A stretch of 64,000 nt of DNA, taken from the NCBI RefSeq assembly GCF_002797715.1, contig NZ_PGFF01000001.1, positions 682,001 through 746,000 of the forward strand. The letters are read 5' to 3'. The DNA is from Diaminobutyricimonas aerilata. Lineage in GTDB: Bacteria > Actinomycetota > Actinomycetes > Actinomycetales > Microbacteriaceae. Position 1 is the first letter of the stretch. Each line of letters opens with the position of its first letter. This document shows, piece after piece, positions 57,581 through 64,000 of the stretch. The notes beneath the pieces were generated by a model. It saw nothing but the letters and a program-made list of their open reading frames with translations. It was not told the DNA's origin and searched no databases. Made by a program: the position numbers and the translations under genes.

Positions 57581-57586
57581 ACGCTA
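57581..57586 (-). promoter_or_regulatory. -10 box (TAGCGT) of nucleoside hydrolase
   Basis: TAGCGT on the minus strand lies seven bases before the GTG at 57573 and only one base from the divergent -10 box at 57588-57593. Confidence 0.5.
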
Positions 57587-57587
57587 G

Positions 57588-57593
57588 TAGGTT
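57588..57593 (+). promoter_or_regulatory. -10 box (TAGGTT) of adenosine deaminase
   Basis: TAGGTT lies six bases before the ATG at 57600, giving a leaderless mRNA. Its near contact with the opposite -10 box means one polymerase would exclude the other. Confidence 0.55.
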
Positions 57594-57599
57594 TGAGTC

Positions 57600-58721
57600 A
57601 TGAACTCGGCGCCGCAGGATCTGCTCCTCCCCGACTCTCGGGTCAACGCGGTCGCGCTGCCCAAGGTGTCGCTGCACGACCACCTCGACGGCGGACTGCG
57701 ACCCCAGACCATCCTCGAGCTCGCCGACGAGGTGGGCCTCGAGCTGCCCGCCGACGACGCCGAGGCGCTCGGACGGTGGATCGCCGACGCGTCGGACTCC
57801 GGATCGCTCGTCGAGTACCTCAAGACCTTCGACATCACGACCGGTGTCATGCAGACGCGGGAGGGTCTCGGCCGCGTCGCCCGGGAGTTCGTGCAGGATC
57901 TCGCCGCCGACGGCGTGATCTACGGCGAAGTGCGCTGGGCGCCCGAGCAGCACCTGACTCGCGGACTCAGTCTCGACGAGGTCGTCGAGGCGGTACAGGA
58001 GGGCATCGAGGCCGGAATCGATGACGCCCGCTCGGGCGGTCACCGCATCCGGGTCGGCCAGCTCGTGACCGCGATGCGGCATGCCGACCGCTCCCTCGAG
58101 ATCGCCGAGCTCGCCGTGCGGCACCGCCACCGCGGTGTGGTCGGCTTCGACTTCGCCGGCGCGGAGGACGGGTTCCCGCCCGGCCGGGCGCGCACCGCGT
58201 TCGACTACCTCGCCTCGGAGTTCCTGCCCGTCACCGTGCATGCCGGCGAGGCCGCGGGACTCGAGAGCATCCGCGGTGCCCTCATCGACGGACGCGCGCT
58301 GCGTCTCGGTCACGGCGTGCGGATCGCGGAGGACATCGTCACCGAGCGCGAGGACGCCGAGAGCACCTACGTGACCGTCGGTCCGATCGCGCAGTGGGTG
58401 AAGGATCAGCAGATCCCGCTCGAGCTGAGCCCGTCGTCGAACCTGCAGACCGGGGCGATCGAGGCGTGGGGCGAGGACCTCATCGACCACCCCTTCGATC
58501 TGCTCTACCAGCTGGGGTTCCGGGTGACGGTCAACACCGACAACCGTCTGATGAGCGCCACGACCCTGAGCCGCGAGCTCGTGCTGCTCGCGGAGGCCTT
58601 CGGCTACGACCTCTCCGACCTCGAGGTGTTCCAGCTCAATGCGGCGGAGGCCGCGTTCCTGCCTCTCGAAGACCGGGAGGAGCTCGCGGACCGCATCAGT
58701 GACGGGTTCGCGCGAGCCTGA
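57600..58721 (+). CDS. add: Adenosine deaminase
   Basis: This 373-residue zinc enzyme deaminates adenosine and deoxyadenosine to the inosine forms. Zinc ligands lie in KVSLHDHLDGGLRP, in HAGEAAGLESI (zinc His) and in the final NTDNRLMS aspartate motif; LGHGVRIAED holds the catalytic His. Inosine produced would be the substrate of the nearby nucleoside hydrolase and PNP. The stop overlaps the PTS IIA start (TGATG), an unusual coupling. Confidence 0.94.
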   Translation: MNSAPQDLLLPDSRVNAVALPKVSLHDHLDGGLRPQTILELADEVGLELPADDAEALGRWIADASDSGSLVEYLKTFDITTGVMQTREGLGRVAREFVQDLAADGVIYGEVRWAPEQHLTRGLSLDEVVEAVQEGIEAGIDDARSGGHRIRVGQLVTAMRHADRSLEIAELAVRHRHRGVVGFDFAGAEDGFPPGRARTAFDYLASEFLPVTVHAGEAAGLESIRGALIDGRALRLGHGVRIAEDIVTEREDAESTYVTVGPIAQWVKDQQIPLELSPSSNLQTGAIEAWGEDLIDHPFDLLYQLGFRVTVNTDNRLMSATTLSRELVLLAEAFGYDLSDLEVFQLNAAEAAFLPLEDREELADRISDGFARA

Positions 58722-59167
58722 TGGGTCTTCCGCCGCTGCCCGACGAGGCCATCCAGCTGAACGTCACGGTCGACGGATGGCGTGACGCCGTCCGTCTCGC
58801 CGGCGACGCGCTGCATCGTTCCGGCGCCGCCCTGCCGACGTATGCGGAGGAGATGGTGCGGATGATCGAGGAGCACGGTCCCTACGTCGTCATCGCCCCC
58901 GGTCTCGCGCTCGCGCACGCGCGGCCCGGACCGGAGGTGCTCGGCGACGGCCTCGCGGTGGTGACCCTCGCGACTCCCGTCGACTTCGGGCATCCGCACA
59001 ATGATCCGGTCAGCGTCGTGCTCGGGCTCGCCATCAAGGACGTCGCGAACCACCTCGCGACGATCGCCGCGCTCGCCAACGTGTTCAACGATTCCGCCGC
59101 GATCCCCGAGCTCGCGGCGGCCACCAGCACCGACGAGGTGCGACGCATCATGGAAGGGCAATCATGA
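58721..59167 (+). CDS. PTS IIA domain protein, fructose/ascorbate type
   Basis: This 148-residue cytoplasmic phosphocarrier has the mannitol/fructose/ascorbate-type IIA fold. The phosphorylated residue is His66 in VVIAPGLALAHARP, which resembles the UlaC/SgaA branch. It would take phosphate from HPr and give it to the IIB protein encoded next. It is coupled to adenosine deaminase by TGATG and to IIB by ATGA. No IIC is encoded nearby, so it either serves a distant permease or has a regulatory role. Confidence 0.86.
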   Translation: MGLPPLPDEAIQLNVTVDGWRDAVRLAGDALHRSGAALPTYAEEMVRMIEEHGPYVVIAPGLALAHARPGPEVLGDGLAVVTLATPVDFGHPHNDPVSVVLGLAIKDVANHLATIAALANVFNDSAAIPELAAATSTDEVRRIMEGQS

Positions 59168-59436
59168 AGATCGTCGCGATCTGCGGCGCGGGCATCGGCT
59201 CGAGCGGGATCCTCAAAGTCAATGCGGAACGGGTGCTCGGCAAACTCGGCATCGACGCGGCCGTCGTCGCCGCCGACGTCGCCTCGATCAAGACGGTCGC
59301 GGCCGACGCCCAGGTCATCCTGACGAGCGCGGAGTTCGTCGACGCGATCGGCAAGACGTTCGCCGACGTCATCGTCGTCGACAACTACTTCGACACCGAG
59401 GAACTCACCGAGAAGCTCCGCACCGCCCTCGCCTGA
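59164..59436 (+). CDS. PTS IIB domain protein, ascorbate/lactose-like type
   Basis: This 90-residue protein has the small Cys-phosphorylated IIB fold of the UlaB/GatB class: Cys7 in AICGAGIGSS is the phosphate acceptor. It follows IIA directly, as in ula-type operons, but the sugar-transporting IIC gene is missing: an unrelated convergent gene begins 4 bp later. Substrate unknown; the operon context suggests a ribose- or nucleoside-linked sugar, which is only an inference. Confidence 0.87.
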   Translation: MKIVAICGAGIGSSGILKVNAERVLGKLGIDAAVVAADVASIKTVAADAQVILTSAEFVDAIGKTFADVIVVDNYFDTEELTEKLRTALA

Positions 59437-59440
59437 GCGG

Positions 59441-60169
59441 TCAACGGCCGCCGCGGGCGGTCGTCCCGTCGGAGGGATGCTGCGGCCGGTAGGTGCGCCA
59501 GAACCGGAAGTACGGACGCCCACCGGCGACGGTCGCGCCGACGAGGAACACGGCCCCGACACCGATCCCGATCGCGATGTCCACCGCCTTCGGTGCGCCC
59601 GCGGCGAGGCCCACGACGGCCGCGAGCAGCCCGACGATCGCGGACACCACGACCGCCATGAAGATCATGCTGCTCGCGAGCACGTGGCTCGCGTCGCGCC
59701 GGTCGCCGAGGAAGTAGTAGGTGCGGCTCACGCCGGCCGCGTCGTCGTGCGGGGAGGTCATGAGAGCGGCCTCGACCTCGGGGGCGAGGGCGACGTACGC
59801 CGCTCGGAGCCGGTTCATCGCCACGACGTACATGAGGTCCTCCATCCCGACGTTGAGCACGCGGAGCAGGGTCAGCACACCGACGAGCGCGACGAAGGAG
59901 AGCACGATCACCGCGAACATCCCGAAGTCGGCGCCGAATCCGGTCGCCTGACCGACGAGCGCGAGACTCACGAGGCCCGCCGAGACGAGGGTGAGGAACA
60001 TCGAGATGCGGGTGAGCACCTCGTTCTGCGTCGTCGTGCGGGAGGCGAGCAGGCTCCAGTGCTCCGTCGCGAGGATCTGCGCCTGCAGCGCGGGCGCTGT
60101 CGCGGGAGTCCCCGGAGGTTCCGGCGGCTCGGGCGGTGGCGGCGGAGAGGGAGTCCGCATGCCCCTCAT
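59441..60169 (-). CDS. Hypothetical membrane protein with proline-rich N terminus
   Basis: This 242-residue protein that I do not recognise begins with a Pro-rich cytoplasmic stretch (TPSPPPPPEPPEPPG) and has four membrane segments (about 60-80, 85-108, 165-190 and 195-215). A helical, partly acidic segment links the two pairs (MNRLRAAYVALAPEVEAAL). ATG 60169 is preferred since GGAGGAGG lies just upstream; an in-frame ATG at 60160 is possible. It stands between the PTS pair and the phosphomutase without close coupling (41 bp). Confidence 0.6.
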   Translation of the reverse strand: MRGMRTPSPPPPPEPPEPPGTPATAPALQAQILATEHWSLLASRTTTQNEVLTRISMFLTLVSAGLVSLALVGQATGFGADFGMFAVIVLSFVALVGVLTLLRVLNVGMEDLMYVVAMNRLRAAYVALAPEVEAALMTSPHDDAAGVSRTYYFLGDRRDASHVLASSMIFMAVVVSAIVGLLAAVVGLAAGAPKAVDIAIGIGVGAVFLVGATVAGGRPYFRFWRTYRPQHPSDGTTARGGR

Positions 60170-60210
60170 CGTCCTCCTCCGGGGTCCCGGAGGGAACAGG
60201 GGCGGGCGAA

Positions 60211-61857
60211 TCAGCCGACGAGTCGGCGCATCCCTTCGTCGAGTTCCGCGACGACCGCGGCTGCGGCGCGGCGTCGCGCGCGGCCGTCGCCGTCGGTGCT
60301 CGTCGCGTCGATGTAGATCTTGAGCTTCGGTTCGGTGCCGCTCGGGCGCAGGATGATGCGGCTGCCGCCCTCCGTCCACAGCCGGATGAGGTCGGTGGGA
60401 CCGAAGTCGCCGAACCCCTCGGCGAAGTCGTCGATGCGGTCGACGGCGAGCGAGCCCACGTGGGTCGGCGGATTCTCGCGCAGCTCCCGCATCATCCGCG
60501 GGATCTCCCCGAGGTCGCTCACGCGCAGCGAGATCTGGGTCGATGCGAATCCGCCGATCCGCTCGGCGACGTCGTCGAGGGCGTCGTCGAGGGTGCGGTC
60601 GTTCCGACGCAGCTCGGCGGCGAGGGCGAGCACCGCGACGGCCGCGGAGATGCCGTCCTTGTCGCGCACCTTCTCGGGGTCGACCAGGTAGCCGAGCGCC
60701 TCCTCGAACCCGAAGACGAGGCCGGGAGGCCGCGAGATCCACTTGAAGCCGGTGAGCGTCTCCGCGAAGTCGAGACCGTGCGCATCGGCGATCGTGCGCA
60801 GCACGGGGGACGACACGAGCGAGGCGGCGAGCGTTCCGCCGCCGTGGGCGCGCTCGGCGGCGCGCCAGCCCAGCAGCACCCCCACCTCGTTGCCGCTCAA
60901 GCGGCGCCAGCCCTCCCCATCCGGAACCGCGACCGCGAGGCGGTCGGCGTCGGGGTCGTTGGCGAGCACGAGCTCCGCCCCGACCCGGGTGGCGGTCGCG
61001 AACGCGAGGTCCATCGCGCCCGGTTCCTCGGGGTTGGGGAAGGCGACGGTCGGGAACTCCGGGTCGGGCTCGATCTGATCGGCCACGACGACCGGCTCGC
61101 CGAACCCGGCGACGTCGAACACGCGGCGGGCGGTCTCCCACCCGACACCGTGCATCGCCGTGTAGACGAAGGGCACGAGGCCGCCGGAGTCGCCGGCGAT
61201 CGCGGCGGTGCGCGCGACGTACTCGTCGAGCACCTCCTCGCCGGCGATCTCGAAGTCGCCGGATCGCGAGAACAGGCGGATGTCGCGCTCGGCCGCCTCG
61301 AGGATGCGGGCCTGGATCTCCGCGTCCGTCGGCGCCACGATCTGCGACCCCGCGTCGGCGCCGCCGAGGTACACCTTGTAGCCGTTGTCGCGCGGCGGGT
61401 TGTGGCTCGCCGTGACCATGACGCCCGCGCTCACGCCGAGGTGTCGCACCGCGAAGGCGAGGACGGGGGTGGGGAGGGCACGGGGGAGCAGGATGGCGCG
61501 CACGCCCGCGCCGGCCATGAGCTCGGCGGTGTCGCGGGCGAAGACGTCCGAGTTGGTGCGGCCGTCGTAGCCGATCACGATGCTCGGATGCTCCTCCCGG
61601 CTCAGCAGGAATGCGGCGAAGCCGGAGGCGGCCTGGGCGACGAGCACTCGGTTCATGCGTGCGGGACCGGCGCCGAGCTCACCGCGCAGCCCAGCCGTGC
61701 CGAACGTGAGCCGGCTGCCGAAGCGCGACCGCAGCTCCGTCTCCGCGTTGATGACGCCGCCCTCAGCGTCGTGGAGAAGCCGCTCGAGCTCTGCCCTCGT
61801 GACCGGGTCGGGGTCCTGCTCGAGCCACGCGCGCGCGGCGCCGAGCGGGGCGCTCAC
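60211..61857 (-). CDS. Phosphohexomutase/phosphopentomutase-type alpha-D-phosphohexomutase
   Basis: This 548-residue member of the PGM/PMM superfamily has the phosphoserine loop TASHNPPRDNGYKVY, the metal-binding LANDPDADRLAVA and the sugar-binding FGFEEALGYLV, with the phosphate-binding LRPSGTEPKLKIYID at the C terminus. Length and motifs fit the PgcA/PGM2-like branch, some members of which interconvert ribose 1- and 5-phosphate. Its GTG start overlaps the PNP stop by GTGA, so it most likely handles (deoxy)ribose 1-phosphate from nucleoside phosphorolysis. Confidence 0.88.
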   Translation of the reverse strand: MSAPLGAARAWLEQDPDPVTRAELERLLHDAEGGVINAETELRSRFGSRLTFGTAGLRGELGAGPARMNRVLVAQAASGFAAFLLSREEHPSIVIGYDGRTNSDVFARDTAELMAGAGVRAILLPRALPTPVLAFAVRHLGVSAGVMVTASHNPPRDNGYKVYLGGADAGSQIVAPTDAEIQARILEAAERDIRLFSRSGDFEIAGEEVLDEYVARTAAIAGDSGGLVPFVYTAMHGVGWETARRVFDVAGFGEPVVVADQIEPDPEFPTVAFPNPEEPGAMDLAFATATRVGAELVLANDPDADRLAVAVPDGEGWRRLSGNEVGVLLGWRAAERAHGGGTLAASLVSSPVLRTIADAHGLDFAETLTGFKWISRPPGLVFGFEEALGYLVDPEKVRDKDGISAAVAVLALAAELRRNDRTLDDALDDVAERIGGFASTQISLRVSDLGEIPRMMRELRENPPTHVGSLAVDRIDDFAEGFGDFGPTDLIRLWTEGGSRIILRPSGTEPKLKIYIDATSTDGDGRARRRAAAAVVAELDEGMRRLVG

Positions 61858-62681
61858 AGTCGCTCCACGATGCGCGCGAGGAGCGCGGAGATGACCGGCT
61901 CGGCCTCGCGCCCGGCTTGCAGCACCTCCTGGTGGCTGAGCGGTTCGGGGCTGATGCCCGCCGCGAGGTTCGTGATGAGCGACATGCCGAGCACCTCCAT
62001 GCCCGCCTGTCGCGCGGCGATCGCCTCGAGCGCCGTCGACATGCCGACGATGTGTCCGCCCATGGCCTTCACCATCTGCACCTCGGCCGGAGTCTCGTAG
62101 TGCGGGCCGCGGAACTGGGTGTAGACGCCCTCGTCGAGATCGGGCTGCACCTCGCGCGCCAGATCCCGCAGGCGCTTCGAGTAGAGGTCGGTGAGGTCGA
62201 TGAACGTGGCGCCCTCGAGCGGCGACGCGGCGGTGAGGTTGAGGTGGTCGCTGATCAGCACGGGCGTGCCCGGCCCCCACGTCTCCTTGATGCCCCCGGC
62301 GCCGTTGGTGAGGATCATCGTCGTCGCGCCGGCCGCCGCGGCGGTGCGCACCGAGTGCACCACCCGCCGCACGCCGTGGCCCTCGTAGAAGTGCGTGCGC
62401 GCTCCGATGACGAGCGCGTGCTTGCCGTTCGCGAGTCGGATGCTGCGGAGGGTGCCCACGTGTCCCACGACGGCGGGGGCGCTGAATCCGGGCACCTCGG
62501 AGGCGGGTACCTCGGCGACGGTCTCGCCGATCAGGTCGGCGGCCTTCGCCCATCCGCTGCCCAGGGTGAGGGCGATGTCGTGCCGGTCGATGCCCGTGAC
62601 CTTGGTGAGGTGGGCGGCGGCTTCTCCGGCGACCTCGAACGGGTCGACGGCGGCGTCGTCGAGGGGGTTGTGCTGATGCAT
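61854..62681 (-). CDS. Purine nucleoside phosphorylase
   Basis: This 275-residue class II trimeric-type enzyme phosphorolyses inosine and guanosine to base and (deoxy)ribose 1-phosphate. It contains LTLGSGWAKAADLI, HFYEGH, LTNGAGGIKETWGPG, TQFRGPHYETPAEV and MSTALEAIAARQAG with SLITNLAAGIS, all conserved PNP blocks. A TAGAGT box lies six bases before the ATG. The phosphomutase gene downstream is translationally coupled, completing sugar recovery. Confidence 0.94.
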   Translation of the reverse strand: MHQHNPLDDAAVDPFEVAGEAAAHLTKVTGIDRHDIALTLGSGWAKAADLIGETVAEVPASEVPGFSAPAVVGHVGTLRSIRLANGKHALVIGARTHFYEGHGVRRVVHSVRTAAAAGATTMILTNGAGGIKETWGPGTPVLISDHLNLTAASPLEGATFIDLTDLYSKRLRDLAREVQPDLDEGVYTQFRGPHYETPAEVQMVKAMGGHIVGMSTALEAIAARQAGMEVLGMSLITNLAAGISPEPLSHQEVLQAGREAEPVISALLARIVERL

Positions 62682-62687
62682 CCGACC

Positions 62688-62693
62688 ACTCTA
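62688..62693 (-). promoter_or_regulatory. Leaderless-type -10 box (TAGAGT) of the PNP operon
   Basis: TAGAGT on the minus strand lies six bases before the PNP ATG. Confidence 0.5.
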
Positions 62694-62742
62694 TTCATCC
62701 GGCGTTTTGGTGGGTGACCTGGCGGCGCGGGAGAATGGGGGC

Positions 62743-64000
62743 ATGGCCAACCTCTTCGAGCGCAAGCAGCGGATCGCGATCCTCGGAGGGGGCCCCGGAG
62801 GGTACGAGGCGGCCCTCGCCGGCGCACAGCTCGGCGCGGACGTGACGCTCGTCGAACGGGTGGGCGTGGGTGGTTCCGCGGTGCTCACCGACGTCGTTCC
62901 GTCGAAGACCCTCATCTCGACGGCCGAGGCGGCGCACGCGATCGGCGACGCGGCCGACCTCGGCGTGCAGTTCTTCGTCCGCACCGACAGTGGCCGCCCC
63001 GTGCGCCCCGAGGTGACGGTCAACCTCGCCGCGGTCAACCAGCGTCTGCTGCGGCTGTCGCGTCAGCAGTCGGAGGACATGCGCTCGAACCTCGTGCGCT
63101 CGGGGGTGCGCATCATCCAGGGCGACGGCCGGCTCGACGGACCGCAGAAGCTCGTCGTCTCGACGGGCAAGGGCAAGTCGCGCACCGACTTCGACGAGGT
63201 CGACGCCGACACGATCGTCGTCGCGGTCGGGTCGAGCCCGCGCATCCTCAAGACGGCGGTGCCGGATGGCGAGCGCATCCTCACCTGGACGCAGTTGTAC
63301 AACCTCGACGCGACCCCGGAACACCTCATCGTCGTCGGCTCCGGTGTCACCGGTGCGGAGTTCGCGTCCGCGTACACCGCACTCGGATCGCAGGTGACCC
63401 TCATCTCGAGCCGCGACCAGGTGCTGCCCGGCGAGGACGCCGACGCCGCACGCATCATCGAGGACGTCTTCACGCGGAACGGCATGACGGTGCTCAACAA
63501 GAGCCGCGCGGAGTCGGTGGTGCGCAACGGTGACACGGTCGTCGCGACCCTCTCCGACGGCCGCGTCGTGGAAGGCAGCCACTGCCTCCTCGCGGTCGGC
63601 TCGGTTCCGAACACGGCGGGCCTCGGCCTCGAGGAGGCGGGCGTGCAGCTCGCCGACACCGGCCACATCCGGGTCAACCGGGTCGCGCGCACCTCGATGC
63701 CCTCGATCTACGCGGCCGGCGACTGCAGCGACCTGCTGCCCCTCGCCTCCGTCGCCTCGATGCAGGGCCGCACGGCGGTCTACCACGCGATGGGCGACGC
63801 GGTGAACCCGACCGAGGTGCGCAACGTCACCTCGAACATCTTCACCCAGCCGGAGATCGCGACCGTCGGATGGTCGCAGAAGCAGATCGAGGACGGCGTC
63901 GCCCAGGGTGAGATCTACAAGCTCCCGCTCGCCTCCAACCCGCGCGCGAAGATGATGGGCATCAAGGACGGCTTCGTGAAGCTCTTCGCCCGCACCGGCT
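62743..64000 (+). CDS. NAD(P)H-quinone reductase, LpdA-like flavoprotein (partial, runs off the window)
   Basis: At least 419 residues of a flavin disulfide reductase-fold protein are encoded, open to the window end. The FAD motif is IAILGGGPGGYEAALAGAQLG, in part GGGPGGYEA, the NAD motif is VVGSGVTGAEFASAY, and the second FAD segment is IYAAGDCSD. The place where dihydrolipoamide dehydrogenases have the redox Cys pair (GGTCLNVGC) reads GVGGSAVLTDVVPSK, so both Cys are missing. This is how mycobacterial LpdA (Rv3303c) looks, an NAD(P)H:quinone reductase. ATG 62743 is used. Confidence 0.88.
   Translation, partial: MANLFERKQRIAILGGGPGGYEAALAGAQLGADVTLVERVGVGGSAVLTDVVPSKTLISTAEAAHAIGDAADLGVQFFVRTDSGRPVRPEVTVNLAAVNQRLLRLSRQQSEDMRSNLVRSGVRIIQGDGRLDGPQKLVVSTGKGKSRTDFDEVDADTIVVAVGSSPRILKTAVPDGERILTWTQLYNLDATPEHLIVVGSGVTGAEFASAYTALGSQVTLISSRDQVLPGEDADAARIIEDVFTRNGMTVLNKSRAESVVRNGDTVVATLSDGRVVEGSHCLLAVGSVPNTAGLGLEEAGVQLADTGHIRVNRVARTSMPSIYAAGDCSDLLPLASVASMQGRTAVYHAMGDAVNPTEVRNVTSNIFTQPEIATVGWSQKQIEDGVAQGEIYKLPLASNPRAKMMGIKDGFVKLFARTG

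Noticed and set aside
58721-60169. The four-span membrane protein at 59441-60169 as the missing PTS IIC
   Set aside because: It is on the opposite strand, has only four membrane segments and about 240 residues, while ascorbate-type IIC proteins have about 10-12 segments and over 400 residues.

Overview
The window is about 64 kb of very GC-rich chromosome from an actinobacterium, most likely a member of the Microbacteriaceae (Micrococcales). This rests on base composition, the abundance of GTG starts and ATGA overlaps, leaderless -10 boxes (TAnnnT six to eight bases before a start codon), actinobacterial families such as TAP-type lipoprotein hydrolases, DrrA-like ABC exporters, LtrA and an LpdA-like reductase, and the gene content. 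It looks like ordinary core chromosome: no insertion sequence, phage, integrase, CRISPR or rRNA was seen, and one tRNA gene is present. The placement is inference, since no database search was run.

Layout. 1-6.3 kb: DNA polymerase III delta prime subunit, two tandem secreted TAP-family hydrolases, and a TetR regulator next to an MFS exporter with a clear palindromic operator between them; then tRNA-Thr(CGT). 6.4-14.7 kb: a small unknown protein, a rhodanese protein divergent from an Lrp-type regulator, a secreted CAP-domain protein, an oxidoreductase overlapping a D-Ala-D-Ala carboxypeptidase, nicotinamidase overlapping a succinate-semialdehyde dehydrogenase, and a flavin-type oxidoreductase. 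14.7-19.5 kb: a multidrug-type ABC exporter and a tiny HTH regulator, divergent from a second three-gene ABC exporter; two identical-type palindromes sit in the shared promoter region. 19.5-24.8 kb: a polar amino acid ABC importer, an MHS-family symporter and an LtrA membrane protein. 24.8-28.4 kb: the riboflavin operon ribD-ribE-ribBA-ribH, led by an FMN riboswitch. 28.5-33.8 kb: the glycerol regulon (SorC-type regulator, glpD, glpF, glpK) with a shared operator motif.

33.8-42 kb: HAD phosphatase, GNAT, TrpS, a 47-residue membrane peptide coupled to exonuclease III, a YihY protein, PTS enzyme I, and a large membrane-linked sigma factor that carries its own zinc-binding anti-sigma motif, Gly/Val repeats and an Ig-like tail. 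42-48 kb: sdhCDAB, a GT4 glycosyltransferase and mannose-1-phosphate guanylyltransferase. 48-62.7 kb: a nucleoside salvage neighbourhood: two BMP-family lipoproteins, an ABC nucleoside importer, cytidine deaminase, thymidine phosphorylase, nucleoside hydrolase, adenosine deaminase, PTS IIA and IIB proteins without a IIC, phosphopentomutase/phosphoglucomutase-type enzyme and purine nucleoside phosphorylase. The window ends inside a flavin disulfide reductase-like quinone reductase.

How the parts connect. Nucleosides imported by the ABC system would be deaminated and phosphorolysed, and the released (deoxy)ribose phosphates channelled into central metabolism. Imported glycerol is phosphorylated by GlpK and oxidised by GlpD, passing electrons to the quinone pool shared with SdhCDAB. 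The most unusual items are the sigma/anti-sigma fusion, the two-operator switch between two ABC exporters, the shared glycerol operator, the orphan PTS pair, and the near-touching divergent -10 boxes of the adenosine deaminase and nucleoside hydrolase genes.
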